Shown here in pieces: positions 17,151 to 25,619 of a stretch of DNA of 64,000 nucleotides. Made by a program: the position numbers and the translations under genes. Position 1 is the first letter of the stretch. The number at the start of each line of letters is the position of its first letter. Location of the stretch: NCBI RefSeq assembly GCF_009866805.1, contig NZ_SIZW01000038.1, positions 248,001-312,000 of the forward strand. The letters are read 5' to 3'. The notes beneath the pieces were generated by a model. It was not told the origin of the DNA and did not search any database. It saw only the letters and a list, made by a program, of their open reading frames with translations. Source of the DNA: Schauerella aestuarii (lineage in GTDB: Bacteria > Pseudomonadota > Gammaproteobacteria > Burkholderiales > Burkholderiaceae_B).

Positions 17151-18200
17151 GTGTCGAAACAGGAACGGAACAAGTCGTCGGGTGCGGCAGCGCGCCCACG
17201 AAATCAACCGAAGGCGCGACCGCAAGATACACCGGCGCTCCAAACGTTGGGTCAATCCGCTGTGATGCAAGACTTGGCCGCACAAATAAAGAAGGTTGCC
17301 GCAACGCCGGCGAGCGTTTTGATTGTGGGCGAAAGCGGTAGCGGCAAGGAACTGGTGGCGCGCGCCATCCACGAGCACAGCAAGCGGGCAGACAAGCCTT
17401 TCGTACCCGTCAATTGCGGCGCCATTCCTCCCTCGCTCATCGAAGCCGAGCTATTCGGCCATGAAAAAGGCAGCTTTACAGGTGCCTCGGCACAAAGTAT
17501 CGGATACTTCGAGCATGCCAGCGGTGGCACGATCTTCCTCGATGAAGTGACGGAAATGCCGATCGACATGCAAGTGCAGTTGCTGCGTGTGCTGGAAAGC
17601 GGCGCGTTTCACAGAGTGGGTGGACTGGACGAGGTCAAGGTCGACGTGCGCGTCGTGGCGGCAACCAATCGCGATCCCTACGCAGCGATCGCCGATGGCG
17701 CCTTCCGGGAAGATTTGCTGTATCGGCTGGCCGTGGTGCCGCTACGCGTACCGCCTCTGCGGGAGCGCAAGGACGACGTCGAGTTTCTTGCCAACGTATT
17801 TCTGACCAATTTCAACATTGCCGAAGGCAAGGAGAAGCAGTTCTCCAAGAAATCGCTCGAAGTGCTGGCGAACTACGATTGGCCCGGCAATGTGCGCGAA
17901 CTCAAGAATACCGTTCATCGCGCCTATATTTTGGCCGACGACGTGCTCGACGTTATCCAGCCGAAGCCGAGCCGGAGAAAGCAGGATACGGGAACGGATA
18001 GTGGCCAATTGAAAATGACGGTGGGCATGCCGCTCGCCGACGCACAGCGAGAGCTGATTCTGGCCACTCTAGCGCACCACGATGGCGACAAAAAGCTGGC
18101 GGCCAGCACCCTTGGCATCAGCCTGAAAACGCTTTACAACCGATTGGGAACCTATCAACCCACTTCCACATCGGGTGCCATCGCACAAAGCGACGCTTGA
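17151..18200 (+). CDS. Sigma-54-dependent activator without a receiver domain
   Basis: A 349-residue enhancer-binding protein that begins almost directly with the AAA+ domain. Only about 30 basic, Pro/Lys-rich residues precede it, so it has no receiver or ligand domain, as in PspF. Walker A (GESGSGKE) is at 60-67, the sigma-54 contact loop GSFTGA at 107-112, Walker B at GGTIFLDEVTEM, and the Fis-type DNA-binding helix at AASTLGISLKTLYNRLGTY. The start is GTG, with TTGGAG about 9 bases upstream. It is strongly similar to its divergent neighbour, so the two are paralogues. The regulator of its activity is not visible. Confidence 0.93.
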   Translation: MSKQERNKSSGAAARPRNQPKARPQDTPALQTLGQSAVMQDLAAQIKKVAATPASVLIVGESGSGKELVARAIHEHSKRADKPFVPVNCGAIPPSLIEAELFGHEKGSFTGASAQSIGYFEHASGGTIFLDEVTEMPIDMQVQLLRVLESGAFHRVGGLDEVKVDVRVVAATNRDPYAAIADGAFREDLLYRLAVVPLRVPPLRERKDDVEFLANVFLTNFNIAEGKEKQFSKKSLEVLANYDWPGNVRELKNTVHRAYILADDVLDVIQPKPSRRKQDTGTDSGQLKMTVGMPLADAQRELILATLAHHDGDKKLAASTLGISLKTLYNRLGTYQPTSTSGAIAQSDA

Positions 18201-18377
18201 ATGCGCAACGATGAAGATCAGTGGCGCAGACGCGCCACTGCACTTCTTACACGCACGGGTAATTAAGGCTACAAAAGCAGCAGCAAAAAGCGCGCCCGAA
18301 TGCGCCTCCTGGCTTTTCACGTAATAATTAACCATAAGAATCAATCACCTAGAATCACTCGCTCCCGACACCAAAGT

Positions 18378-18393
18378 TGGCATTGATATTGCT
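18378..18393 (+). promoter_or_regulatory. Sigma-54 (-24/-12) promoter match upstream of rpoN
   Basis: TGGCATTGATATTGCT fits the consensus TGGCAC(G)-N4-TTGCW with exact GG-to-GC spacing of 12. It lies about 115 bp before the proposed TTG start of rpoN and on its strand. A start point near 18404 would place the upstream ATG at 18397 outside the transcript, which supports the TTG start. Confidence 0.55.
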
Positions 18394-18492
18394 TACTTGA
18401 AGGGGTGGCCGAGGATGTGCGAGCGATCGCTTCCCTTCGGCTCACGTGTTGGGAGGTCACGTGGCCTCCATCCTCTTTACGGGAGAACGGCA

Positions 18493-19986
18493 TTGGTACA
18501 AGCCACATATGATCTTCGCGCACGCCAGCAAACCAGCCTGACGCCGCGCCTGCAGCAATCGGTAAAGCTGCTGCAAATGTCTGCTCTTGAGTTCACGCAA
18601 GAAGTACAGCAGGCACTTTCGAACAATCCCTTTCTCGAAGATGCAGACGACGAAGAAGTTAACGAAATCGTCGCCGAGACCGAACAGGATATTCGGCCGG
18701 AGTTCGAATCGGCATCCGGCCTGACCGAAACGGCGGATACGCCCAACGAACGCGACACGCCTTACGAAGCCGAAGACGGCGCTACGACTGACAGCTATTC
18801 CGACCTGCCGGAAGGCCCGGCGGACGATGCGTATTCGGGTGACTACCCCACCTCGCGTGCCACCGGCGATGGCGACTCGGACGTGGGCCAGTGGGCCAAG
18901 AGCAGCATGAGCCTGCGCGATCGCTTGCGCCGGGACCTGAGCAGCTATCGCCTCGATCAACGCGCCATGCTGATGGCCGAGTTCATCATCGAAGCGCTCG
19001 ATGAAGATGGTTATCTCCGCGTGCCGCTGGACGAATTGGTTGAGGGCAATGCCTTTGAACCGGCTACGACCACAGGTGAATGGGAAACCACGCTCAAGCT
19101 TGTGCAGCAACTGCATACCCCTGGGCTTGGCGCGCGATCGCTGCAGGAGTGCCTGCGCCTGCAATTGCAAGCGATGGATGCCGACACACCGGGTCGCGAA
19201 CTCGCGCTGATCATGATCGAAACAGAACTCCCGCGACTCGCCCGTCACGATTACAACGGCTTGGAGCGCAGTCTGCGCTGCACGCCGGATCAGCTGCGCG
19301 AAGCCTGCGCGCTGATTCGTCACCTCGATCCCAAGCCTGGCTTGCGTTTCGCACGTGACGACACGAGTTATGTGGTGCCGGACGTCATCGTCACCAAGGT
19401 GCAAGGCTTGTGGGTTGTTGCCGCCAACCGTGCGGCAATGCCGCGCGCGCGGTTGCACGGCACTTACCCGGCATTGTTCCGCGGTTCGCGCTATGCGGAT
19501 CGCACCCCGATGGCGCAGGAACTGCAAGAAGCGCGCTGGTTGATTCGCAACATCGAGCAGCGCTACGCAACGATTCAACGTGTCGCGGAAGCGATCGTCG
19601 AACGGCAACAGACCTTTTTTGAATACGGCGAAGTGGCGCTTCGTCCGCTGATGCTGCGTGAGATTGCCGACGAACTCGGCATACACGAATCGACCGTGTC
19701 ACGCGCGACCGGTAACAAGTACATGGACACGCCGCGCGGCATTTTCGAATTCAAGCACTTTTTCTCGCGCGAGCTTGCGACCGAAACGGGCGGCACCTGC
19801 TCGGCCTCGGCGGTGCGTGCATTGATCAAAGAAATGATTGAAGGCGAAGATGCCAATGCACCGCTGTCCGATGTAGATCTGGCACGCATGCTTGGCGAAC
19901 AAGGTGTGGTGGTTGCACGTCGCACCGTGTCGAAATATCGCGGTCAATTGAAAACGCCGCCGGCAGAACTGCGCCGCGCCTACTGA
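18493..19986 (+). CDS. rpoN: RNA polymerase sigma-54 factor
   Basis: Sigma-54 directs RNA polymerase to -24/-12 promoters and requires activators such as the two encoded just upstream. The 497-residue protein has the N-terminal Gln/Leu-rich region I (LTPRLQQSVKLLQMSAL), an acidic region II, the core-binding domain, a helix-turn-helix (ELGIHESTVSRA) and the RpoN box ARRTVSKYR at 475-483. I choose the TTG at 18493, preceded by GGGAG, because homology begins here with VQATYDLRARQQTSLTP; the ATG at 18397 would add an unrelated 32-residue segment. A strong terminator follows at 20033. Confidence 0.95.
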   Translation: MVQATYDLRARQQTSLTPRLQQSVKLLQMSALEFTQEVQQALSNNPFLEDADDEEVNEIVAETEQDIRPEFESASGLTETADTPNERDTPYEAEDGATTDSYSDLPEGPADDAYSGDYPTSRATGDGDSDVGQWAKSSMSLRDRLRRDLSSYRLDQRAMLMAEFIIEALDEDGYLRVPLDELVEGNAFEPATTTGEWETTLKLVQQLHTPGLGARSLQECLRLQLQAMDADTPGRELALIMIETELPRLARHDYNGLERSLRCTPDQLREACALIRHLDPKPGLRFARDDTSYVVPDVIVTKVQGLWVVAANRAAMPRARLHGTYPALFRGSRYADRTPMAQELQEARWLIRNIEQRYATIQRVAEAIVERQQTFFEYGEVALRPLMLREIADELGIHESTVSRATGNKYMDTPRGIFEFKHFFSRELATETGGTCSASAVRALIKEMIEGEDANAPLSDVDLARMLGEQGVVVARRTVSKYRGQLKTPPAELRRAY

Positions 19987-20032
19987 AGCGCCGATATACC
20001 ATAGCGCTAACAAGTGCACGACAGTGCCGAAC

Positions 20033-20075
20033 CAGAAATACCGACCGCGCAAGTCCGGTCGGTATTTTTTTCGCC
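20033..20075 (+). terminator. Terminator after rpoN
   Basis: The stem AAATACCGACCGC...GTCCGGTCGGTATTT is followed by TTTT. It lies about 45 bp past the rpoN stop. Confidence 0.85.
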
Positions 20076-20276
20076 GCGATTTCCCGCTATCTCGTCATAA
20101 CCATCATCATCGAGTGCGAGAACCGGAGGGCCGTCCCGACGTTGTTATGTGAAGCAGCTGACGCCACGGCTGCACGCGTATACGGCTGCACGTCGATGCA
20201 TGGCGGTTCTTTGCCGGTAACGACGGTTGCGTCGTCAGAATATGGGCGGTTTCGCCATTGATTACCGCGATCGCGC

Positions 20277-20312
20277 ACAAAAAAACGACCGCCGAAGCGG
20301 TCGTTTTCGCTA
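20277..20312 (-). terminator. Terminator of the small Pro/Thr-rich gene
   Basis: On the minus strand, the stem AACGACCGC..GCGGTCGTT is followed by TTTTTTTG. It lies about 20 bp after the stop codon at 20332. The 345 bp between rpoN and this gene hold two terminators and no gene. Confidence 0.8.
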
Positions 20313-20331
20313 TCTACCGACCCCTAACAGA

Positions 20332-20643
20332 TCAGTTCTTTTTACCGTCGTACGGTGCACCGCCACCCATCGTGGGCGACACATTGGTGTTACCCATCGT
20401 CGAGGGGGCCTTGCCCTTCTCGGTTTGGTTGTTGGCGGGGCTGACCGGCGTGGTGCTGACGGGGCCGGGCGTCGTGCTGCGCGTTGCAGCAGGAGCCGGC
20501 GTGCCGACCGGCACAGCGGTATTCGGGGGCGTTGCACCCGAATCATTCGGCGTCGTCGAAGGCGACGTAGCTTGAGCGAAAGCGGAACCACCGGCGAGCA
20601 TAGCGGCGATGGCAAAAGCGGAGGTCAGTTGACGAACTTTCAT
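20332..20643 (-). CDS. Small secreted Pro/Thr-rich protein
   Basis: A 103-residue protein with a clear N-terminal signal peptide (MKVRQLTSAFAIAAMLAGGSAFAQA, cleavage likely after AFA). The mature part is low-complexity, rich in Pro, Thr, Ser, Asn and Gly, so it is probably a disordered periplasmic or secreted protein. It contains the segment SPSTTPNDSGATPPNTAVP, which closely matches the second such protein at 35517-35813, so the two are probably paralogues. An AGGAGAAG site precedes the ATG at 20643. I do not recognise a named family. Confidence 0.7.
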   Translation of the reverse strand: MKVRQLTSAFAIAAMLAGGSAFAQATSPSTTPNDSGATPPNTAVPVGTPAPAATRSTTPGPVSTTPVSPANNQTEKGKAPSTMGNTNVSPTMGGGAPYDGKKN

Positions 20644-20826
20644 TCTACTTCTCCTGTGGAGATCTGAGTGGAACCCTTGTTTCGCAAGCTGCGTGCCTGT
20701 TGACGTACACCTTAATGACAGACATGCAACACCCGTATCCAAACGTCCGAGGCCTTCATCCAAAGGCACACCGCTTGCATTGAAATGAACGCGTCGATCC
20801 GACGTATTCGCGATCCACTTATCACT

Positions 20827-21120
20827 ATGCATAAAGCCGCCCTCCTGCTGCCCATTACGGCCATGGGCTTTTACATGAACATCACCATGGTGTCGGCCGA
20901 AGAACCCAGCTCCGGCACGCTGACGCTGACCGAGATCAGCGCCAACTACGATGCCGACAAACGCGCGTGCCAACCATTGCTGGACGAGGCGCGCGATCAA
21001 TGTCAGATCGAAGCACGCAACAAACGCGAAGCGGCACGCATGGAACGCGAGCGCGCGCAACCTACTCGCCTGACGCCCGTCGAGGCAGCAACCGCCACAA
21101 CGATGCTGCCGGCACGGTGA
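20827..21120 (+). CDS. Small periplasmic protein with DADKxxC motif
   Basis: A short protein with a putative signal peptide from the ATG at 20827 (MHKAALLLPITAMGFYMNITMVSA), 97 residues. A longer start at 20785 is possible. The mature part contains ISANYDADKRACQPLLDEARDQCQIEARNKREAARMERE, which resembles a family of Burkholderiales periplasmic proteins in which an A-x-Y-x-A-x-R-x-x-C motif is followed by a C-x-x-E-A helix. The two conserved cysteines could pair. The function is unknown. A 14-bp tandem repeat begins at its stop codon. Confidence 0.6.
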   Translation: MHKAALLLPITAMGFYMNITMVSAEEPSSGTLTLTEISANYDADKRACQPLLDEARDQCQIEARNKREAARMERERAQPTRLTPVEAATATTMLPAR

Positions 21121-21169
21121 TGACTTAACGGTGATGACTGAACGGTGATGACCTAACGTTGATGAGTTA
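21114..21169. repeat. 14-bp tandem repeat at a stop codon
   Basis: Four in-phase units of the type ACGGTGATGACTTA. The first unit includes the TGA stop codon of the preceding small periplasmic protein gene. The stretch after it, to the PLD gene end at 21342, holds no gene. Confidence 0.85.
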
Positions 21170-21341
21170 AAAAAGATCGCTCGCCCGATGAGATCGGGGC
21201 GGCGATCGTTAGTCGACCATAGCGCAATGCTTTGGCACCCGTCCGTTCCGTGCAAGATCAACGTTGCTTTGAATGCCCGCCGGCTGGCCGGGCATTTTTG
21301 CGTTTGGGAGTAGATATACACCATCCCGGCCTTTCAGCCGC

Positions 21342-22742
21342 TCAAAGCATACGTTCGAAGAGTCGCCCGAAGAACTCCGTGAAGCGATCGCCCATGCCGC
21401 GATCCCGCCACATCTCTGGTGTGATGCGCACAGCGGCGGCGCGGTCCATTGCAAAGAGGCCTTCCATCTCGGCGGCGAAGGCATCGCCCAACATCACCGC
21501 GTTGATCTCATAGTTCAACGTGAAGCTGCGCCAATCCATATTGCTCGATCCTATCGTGGACCATACGCCATCCACTACGGCAGTCTTCGCATGCAATAGC
21601 GCATCGCGACGTTCATAAATCTTGACGCCCGCATCCAGCAAGTCTTGGTAATTCGATCGCCCCGCCTGCAGCACGATGGAAGAATCGCTGAAGCCAGGCA
21701 ACACCAGCACCACATCGACGCCACGCTGCGCCGCTTCCGATAGCGCCTGAATGAATGCCGGATCGGGGACGAAGTAAGCCATCGTGATGTATATCGATCG
21801 CTGCGCACTTTGAAACGCAGACATCAACGTCAGATAGACACTGAAGCTGTCTTCGGCGCCTGGACGATTGGCAAGGATGCGCACGATCGTGCTGCCGGGA
21901 TCGGCCGCACTGCTCAGCCACTGGCGGGTGGAAATCGGATCGCCATTTTGCGACTGCCAGCCATCCTGGAACACACGCTCGATCTCGGCCACGGCGGGCC
22001 CCTCGATGCGCACGTGCGTGTCGCGCCATGGTGCATTTTTGCCGCCAGGCATATCTTCAGGATCAGGTGCAGACCGCACAATCGATGAAGACTGATAGAC
22101 GTCGCTGACATTGATGCCGCCGACGAATCCCACCTTGCCGTCCACCACCAGAAGCTTGCGATGGCTGCGTCGATTGGGTGACCAGCTTGTCAAACCCTTC
22201 ATTGGATTCAAGGGATTGAAAACGACCACCGCGATGCCTTCTTCGCGCAGCCTGGCAAACAGCGCATCGGAGGTCGACAACGTGCCCACCGCGTCCACCA
22301 TCAACGCAACATCGACCCCCTGGCGCCGCTTGGCGATCAACTCATCGGCGAAGAAATTCCCGACGGCGTCGTCGTCGAAAATATAGCTTTCCATGTGAAT
22401 GAAGTACCGTGCGCGGCGGATCTCAGCGAGCATCGCTTGATAGGTGCTGGGCCCATCCTTGAGTATCTGCGTTGCGTTGCCGGCAATCAATGGCGCGCCG
22501 CTGATGGCTTGCTCTACCGCAAGATGACGCGCGAGGAACCCTTCCTCTTTCCCATCCAGCGTGGCAATGGTTTGCGCACTGCGCGCTTTCGACATTTCGC
22601 CGGATTGCGTAGCGACGCGCACGCGCTCACGTTGCGCGCTCAGGCGCTCGACATCGGGCAGACTTGCGCATGCACCGAGCATGGCACACAACAAAACGCT
22701 GGCCAAGCCGGCCAGCGTGCGCTGAATACGACGGCTACCCAT
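21342..22742 (-). CDS. PLD-family lipoprotein (cardiolipin-synthase-like)
   Basis: This 466-residue protein has a lipoprotein signal peptide with lipobox LGAC (Cys25) and two phospholipase D HKD motifs: HRKLLVVDGKVGF near residue 195 and HAKTAVVDGVWSTIGSSNMD near 395. Such enzymes transfer phosphatidyl groups, as in cardiolipin synthase ClsC, or hydrolyse phospholipids, and the lipobox suggests attachment to a membrane on the periplasmic side. It starts 5 bp after the stop codon of the disordered protein gene at 22748, so the two form an operon. No separate ribosome-binding site is obvious, so translation may be coupled. Confidence 0.85.
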   Translation of the reverse strand: MGSRRIQRTLAGLASVLLCAMLGACASLPDVERLSAQRERVRVATQSGEMSKARSAQTIATLDGKEEGFLARHLAVEQAISGAPLIAGNATQILKDGPSTYQAMLAEIRRARYFIHMESYIFDDDAVGNFFADELIAKRRQGVDVALMVDAVGTLSTSDALFARLREEGIAVVVFNPLNPMKGLTSWSPNRRSHRKLLVVDGKVGFVGGINVSDVYQSSSIVRSAPDPEDMPGGKNAPWRDTHVRIEGPAVAEIERVFQDGWQSQNGDPISTRQWLSSAADPGSTIVRILANRPGAEDSFSVYLTLMSAFQSAQRSIYITMAYFVPDPAFIQALSEAAQRGVDVVLVLPGFSDSSIVLQAGRSNYQDLLDAGVKIYERRDALLHAKTAVVDGVWSTIGSSNMDWRSFTLNYEINAVMLGDAFAAEMEGLFAMDRAAAVRITPEMWRDRGMGDRFTEFFGRLFERML

Positions 22743-22747
22743 CGCGC

Positions 22748-23122
22748 TCAGGAAGACTTCTTTTGCGTTCCAGTGACATCGCGGCTGCGATCGCGATTTT
22801 CATCCGCGGCGGCCTCCGATTCCTTCGTCGTTTGCTTTACGGGCTGGCTCGGTTTCTTTTCCGCGCCTTTGGACGCCGCTTCATCTTTGGTATCAGGAAA
22901 GTGGCGCGCCTCAGTTTCTTCGAATTTGGTTTCGTCGTAATGACCGCGGTATCCACCTTGGTCGCCCTTCTGAAAACCAGGTTCTGCTGCCACGTCGTCC
23001 CACTGCTTGGCATCATCGAGCCCTTGCGGCATTGTCGCCGGGCCCTCGCGCTGCGTGTCGTCGGACCCATCCGTTGCGCCGGACTTGGCAGGGGGTGTGG
23101 CTTTCTTATCGTTTTGGGTCAT
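22748..23122 (-). CDS. Disordered, highly charged hypothetical protein
   Basis: A 124-residue hydrophilic protein with no hydrophobic segment, rich in Lys, Asp, Glu, Thr and Gln, for example GYRGHYDETKFEETEARHFPDTKDEAAS. It is probably intrinsically disordered. It is preceded by TGAGGATGG, which supports translation from the ATG at 23122. It is the upstream partner of the PLD lipoprotein in the same leftward operon. I do not recognise the family. Confidence 0.65.
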   Translation of the reverse strand: MTQNDKKATPPAKSGATDGSDDTQREGPATMPQGLDDAKQWDDVAAEPGFQKGDQGGYRGHYDETKFEETEARHFPDTKDEAASKGAEKKPSQPVKQTTKESEAAADENRDRSRDVTGTQKKSS

Positions 23123-23240
23123 ACCATCCTCACTGAATTGCTGCCAGACCTGCCGTCACGCTGACGACGAGCCGCTGTAAAAACGGCCAGTGATTTGCAA
23201 GCGGCGTGCCTGCTAGGGTCGTTTTCGTGGCGAGCCGCGA

Positions 23241-23400
23241 AGCCATCGTCACCGTTGCCCATCACGTGGCAAGACCACGAAGCCATCGTCACCGTTGCCC
23301 ATCACGTGGCAAGACCACGAAGCCAACGTCACCGTTGCCCATCATGCGGGGAGCCTACAAAGCCGGCGTTAGTGTTGCCGATCACATGGCGGGTCTCTCG
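23241..23400. repeat. 40-bp tandem repeat, four units
   Basis: Four head-to-tail units of exactly 40 bp. Units 1 and 2 are identical; unit 3 is about 80% identical and unit 4 more diverged. The conserved core includes CACCGTTGCCCATCACGTGG. A partial unit may precede it at 23226. There are no variable spacers, so it is not a CRISPR array. It fills most of the 305-bp gap between the disordered protein gene and the next gene, leaving only a short terminator region. Confidence 0.85.
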
Positions 23401-23414
23401 AAAAGAACACCCAT

Positions 23415-23443
23415 AAAAAACGGCGCATCAATGCGCCGCGAAG
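23415..23443 (-). terminator. Terminator overlapping the end of the next gene
   Basis: On the minus strand, CGGCGCATtgATGCGCCG is followed by TTTTTTATG. The stop codon of the gene at 23428 lies inside the loop. Confidence 0.75.
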
Positions 23444-24003
23444 GGGGTAGAACGCGTCGTTGAAGACGTCTGCCGCGGGTGGGCATCATTTTCAGTCCAG
23501 CGACCGTGGCGCCACCGCCCCCGTGCACGCTCGACATCCAGCCCGCCGGCGTCGCGCAGCAGGCCGGCTACCATATCTTCCTCATCGGGATCGACTTGTG
23601 CCGTGAGCAACACACCGTGTGCTCGACGCGCTGCGGCAGTCGACGTCGCCTGACTACGCGCGAAGCCGAGGATGCCTACCCATGAACCCAAAAATGCCCC
23701 CACCGCCGCACAGGCGAGCATCACTAAGCCACTCCCCTCGAAGGTAAGTACCACGCCTGCACCGAGCACAGCCCCCATCATTCCCAGACCCGACACGCTG
23801 GCCTGTGGACCATAGCGTGCCGAAAATCCATTGGGGTTCTCGGCAGCGTCGTCGTCCGAGATGACGCGCTTCGTCTTCACGCCATCTGCATTGACGTAGA
23901 AGATATTGACCGCGTCCTCACGAAAGCCCTCGGCAAACAGCACATGTGCGGCGCTATCTGCGGTAGGAAAACTTTCGAATCGTGCTGCGACGACGACGGT
24001 CAT
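23428..24003 (-). CDS. Hypothetical membrane-associated protein
   Basis: A 191-residue protein. The first half resembles small stress-type domains that begin with a VVVAARFESFPTADSAAHVLFAEGF motif, where a short alpha/beta segment precedes a membrane part. Residues about 70-115 form one or two glycine-rich hydrophobic helices (GMMGAVLGAGVVLTFEG and ALVMLACAAVGAFLGSWVGILGF). The C terminus is Arg/His-rich. The start at 24003 has AGGAGTGCC upstream. Function unknown; the glycine-rich hydrophobic segment suggests a membrane-embedded or pore-like helix pair. Confidence 0.7.
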   Translation of the reverse strand: MTVVVAARFESFPTADSAAHVLFAEGFREDAVNIFYVNADGVKTKRVISDDDAAENPNGFSARYGPQASVSGLGMMGAVLGAGVVLTFEGSGLVMLACAAVGAFLGSWVGILGFARSQATSTAAARRAHGVLLTAQVDPDEEDMVAGLLRDAGGLDVERARGRWRHGRWTENDAHPRQTSSTTRSTPFAAH

Positions 24004-24112
24004 AAGGCACTCCTGCTAAGGGTTGTCCAAGTCTTCAGATTGTCAGCTCGAACGTCAAAGGGTGTTCAACCGAGCGCCGCTGGTAAGCAAGCGGCGCTCG
24101 ATACTGAGCCGA

Positions 24113-24457
24113 TCAGTCCTCGTCACTCGACGAGCCACCTACGACCAAGGCACCGATCAGCACGCCGAACAACGCAGCCACGCCAATCGATTTCCACGCA
24201 TTATCATGAACATACGCGTCCGTCATGGTCGAGGCGCGCTGATAACGATCGCGTGCAGTCCCTTCCCAGTCGGCCGCCACACCCCGTGCATGACGAAGCT
24301 GCTCGCGCAGTCGCGCTCGGGCATCTTCAATCTCGGAGCCCGTGTAGCTGGCCGTCGTACGCAGCAGTCCCTCGGAACTGTCGACGAGATCATGAAAACT
24401 GTTCACGACCCGAGCTTTCTGCTTGGTGATCAGCCTACGTTGCGAACGCTTGTTCAT
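24113..24457 (-). CDS. DUF883-family (ElaB/YqjD-like) protein
   Basis: A 114-residue protein with a basic N terminus, an amphipathic helix rich in charged residues (LVDSSEGLLRTTASYTGSEIEDARARLREQLRHA), and one C-terminal membrane helix (AWKSIGVAALFGVLIGALVVGG). This layout is typical of the ElaB/YqjD family, which are inner-membrane proteins that bind stationary-phase ribosomes in E. coli. I start at the ATG at 24457, which has AGGAG upstream. It lies in a leftward cluster of stress-type small proteins. Confidence 0.85.
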   Translation of the reverse strand: MNKRSQRRLITKQKARVVNSFHDLVDSSEGLLRTTASYTGSEIEDARARLREQLRHARGVAADWEGTARDRYQRASTMTDAYVHDNAWKSIGVAALFGVLIGALVVGGSSSDED

Positions 24458-24618
24458 CGTGGACTCTCCTATTTGTATCTGGGACTTCATTGTGGGGTGT
24501 CGTGGCGCCGTTCGTATTGAGCGTTGGCAACGACCCGTAAACCACTATTTCAGAGCAGCCTTCATTTCATGGGAATGAATCTTGCCCGGATCACGCCTCG
24601 ATCCTAGGAAATCGGCCC

Positions 24619-25599
24619 ATGTCCCTACTACAGCAAAGTCCCCTCGGCACTCGAAGTGCCTTCTACCAGTTGCATTCCGAAAGCACTTCGGACAGCAAAC
24701 AGGAACTTGTATCGGGATTGCGGCGGGCTCAAGCCGAGATCAATCCAAAGTTTCTGTACGACGCGCTCGGATCCTGTCTATTCGACGCGATCACTCAGGT
24801 GCCTGAGTACTACCCTACACGATGCGAGCGCGAGATATTCGACATGCACGGCGAGGAGATCGCCAAGTCTGTCGGTCGCGTGCAGACCATGATCGATTTG
24901 GGCGCCGCCGACTGCGTGAAGGCCCAGCGGCTTTTTGATCGCTTGCAGCCTGAGCAATACGTGCCGGTTGATATCTCGGTCGATTATTTGAAGACATCGG
25001 TCATGCGCGTGGCGGCGTTGTATCCCGAACTAGATATTGTGGGTGTTGGCATCGACTTCTTCCAGACGCTTGCACTGCCCAAGCAAGTGCGGCCGGACGA
25101 ACGCCTGTTTTTCTATCCCGGATCGAGCATCGGCAATTTGAACGTTGCGCAAGCCCACGACATGCTCAAGCGCATCCATGACGCCTGCGGCCCGGGCGGC
25201 AAACTGCTGTTGGGCGTGGATCGCGTCAAGTCCGCAGCCATTCTCGAGCCCGCGTACGACGATGCGCTGGGCGTCACGGCGGCCTTCAATCTGAATGTGC
25301 TGCGTCACGCCAACAGATTGATGGGCAGCAACTTCGATATCCAGGACTGGGCCCATCGTGCGGTCTTCAATACGACTGAGTCGCGGATCGAAATGCACCT
25401 CGAAGCACTGCACCGCCTTAAAGTTAAATTGCCCGACGGCGAACGCGTTTTCGAACAGGGCGAGACGATACACACCGAAAGCTCTTATAAATATCAGCCG
25501 GAACACTTCGCGCGCATGCTGCGTGAGGCTGGCTTCAAGCAGATTTCACACTGGACCGACAGCAAAGAATGGTTTTCAGTGTTTGCGGCGGTCGCGTGA
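24619..25599 (+). CDS. egtD: L-histidine N-alpha-methyltransferase EgtD
   Basis: EgtD trimethylates histidine to hercynine with three S-adenosylmethionine, the first step of ergothioneine synthesis. The 326-residue protein shows the EgtD methyltransferase pattern: an N-terminal segment with PKFLYDALGSCLFDAITQVPEYYPTRCE, the SAM-binding strand MIDLGAADCVKAQRL, and the signature FFYPGSSIGNL, followed by the C-terminal domain with SRIEMHLEALHR. It starts a two-gene operon with egtB, whose ATG lies 20 bp past the egtD stop codon. No egtA, egtC or egtE is present nearby, so the remaining steps must be encoded elsewhere. Confidence 0.95.
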   Translation: MSLLQQSPLGTRSAFYQLHSESTSDSKQELVSGLRRAQAEINPKFLYDALGSCLFDAITQVPEYYPTRCEREIFDMHGEEIAKSVGRVQTMIDLGAADCVKAQRLFDRLQPEQYVPVDISVDYLKTSVMRVAALYPELDIVGVGIDFFQTLALPKQVRPDERLFFYPGSSIGNLNVAQAHDMLKRIHDACGPGGKLLLGVDRVKSAAILEPAYDDALGVTAAFNLNVLRHANRLMGSNFDIQDWAHRAVFNTTESRIEMHLEALHRLKVKLPDGERVFEQGETIHTESSYKYQPEHFARMLREAGFKQISHWTDSKEWFSVFAAVA

Positions 25600-25619
25600 A
25601 ATATTGCCAGGATCACACC

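Noticed and set aside
18397-18492. N-terminal extension of RpoN from the ATG at 18397
   Set aside because: The added 32 residues do not resemble sigma-54, and the predicted sigma-54 start point lies downstream of that ATG.
23241-23400. CRISPR array
   Set aside because: The units are directly adjacent without variable spacers and there are no cas genes, so it is a plain tandem repeat.
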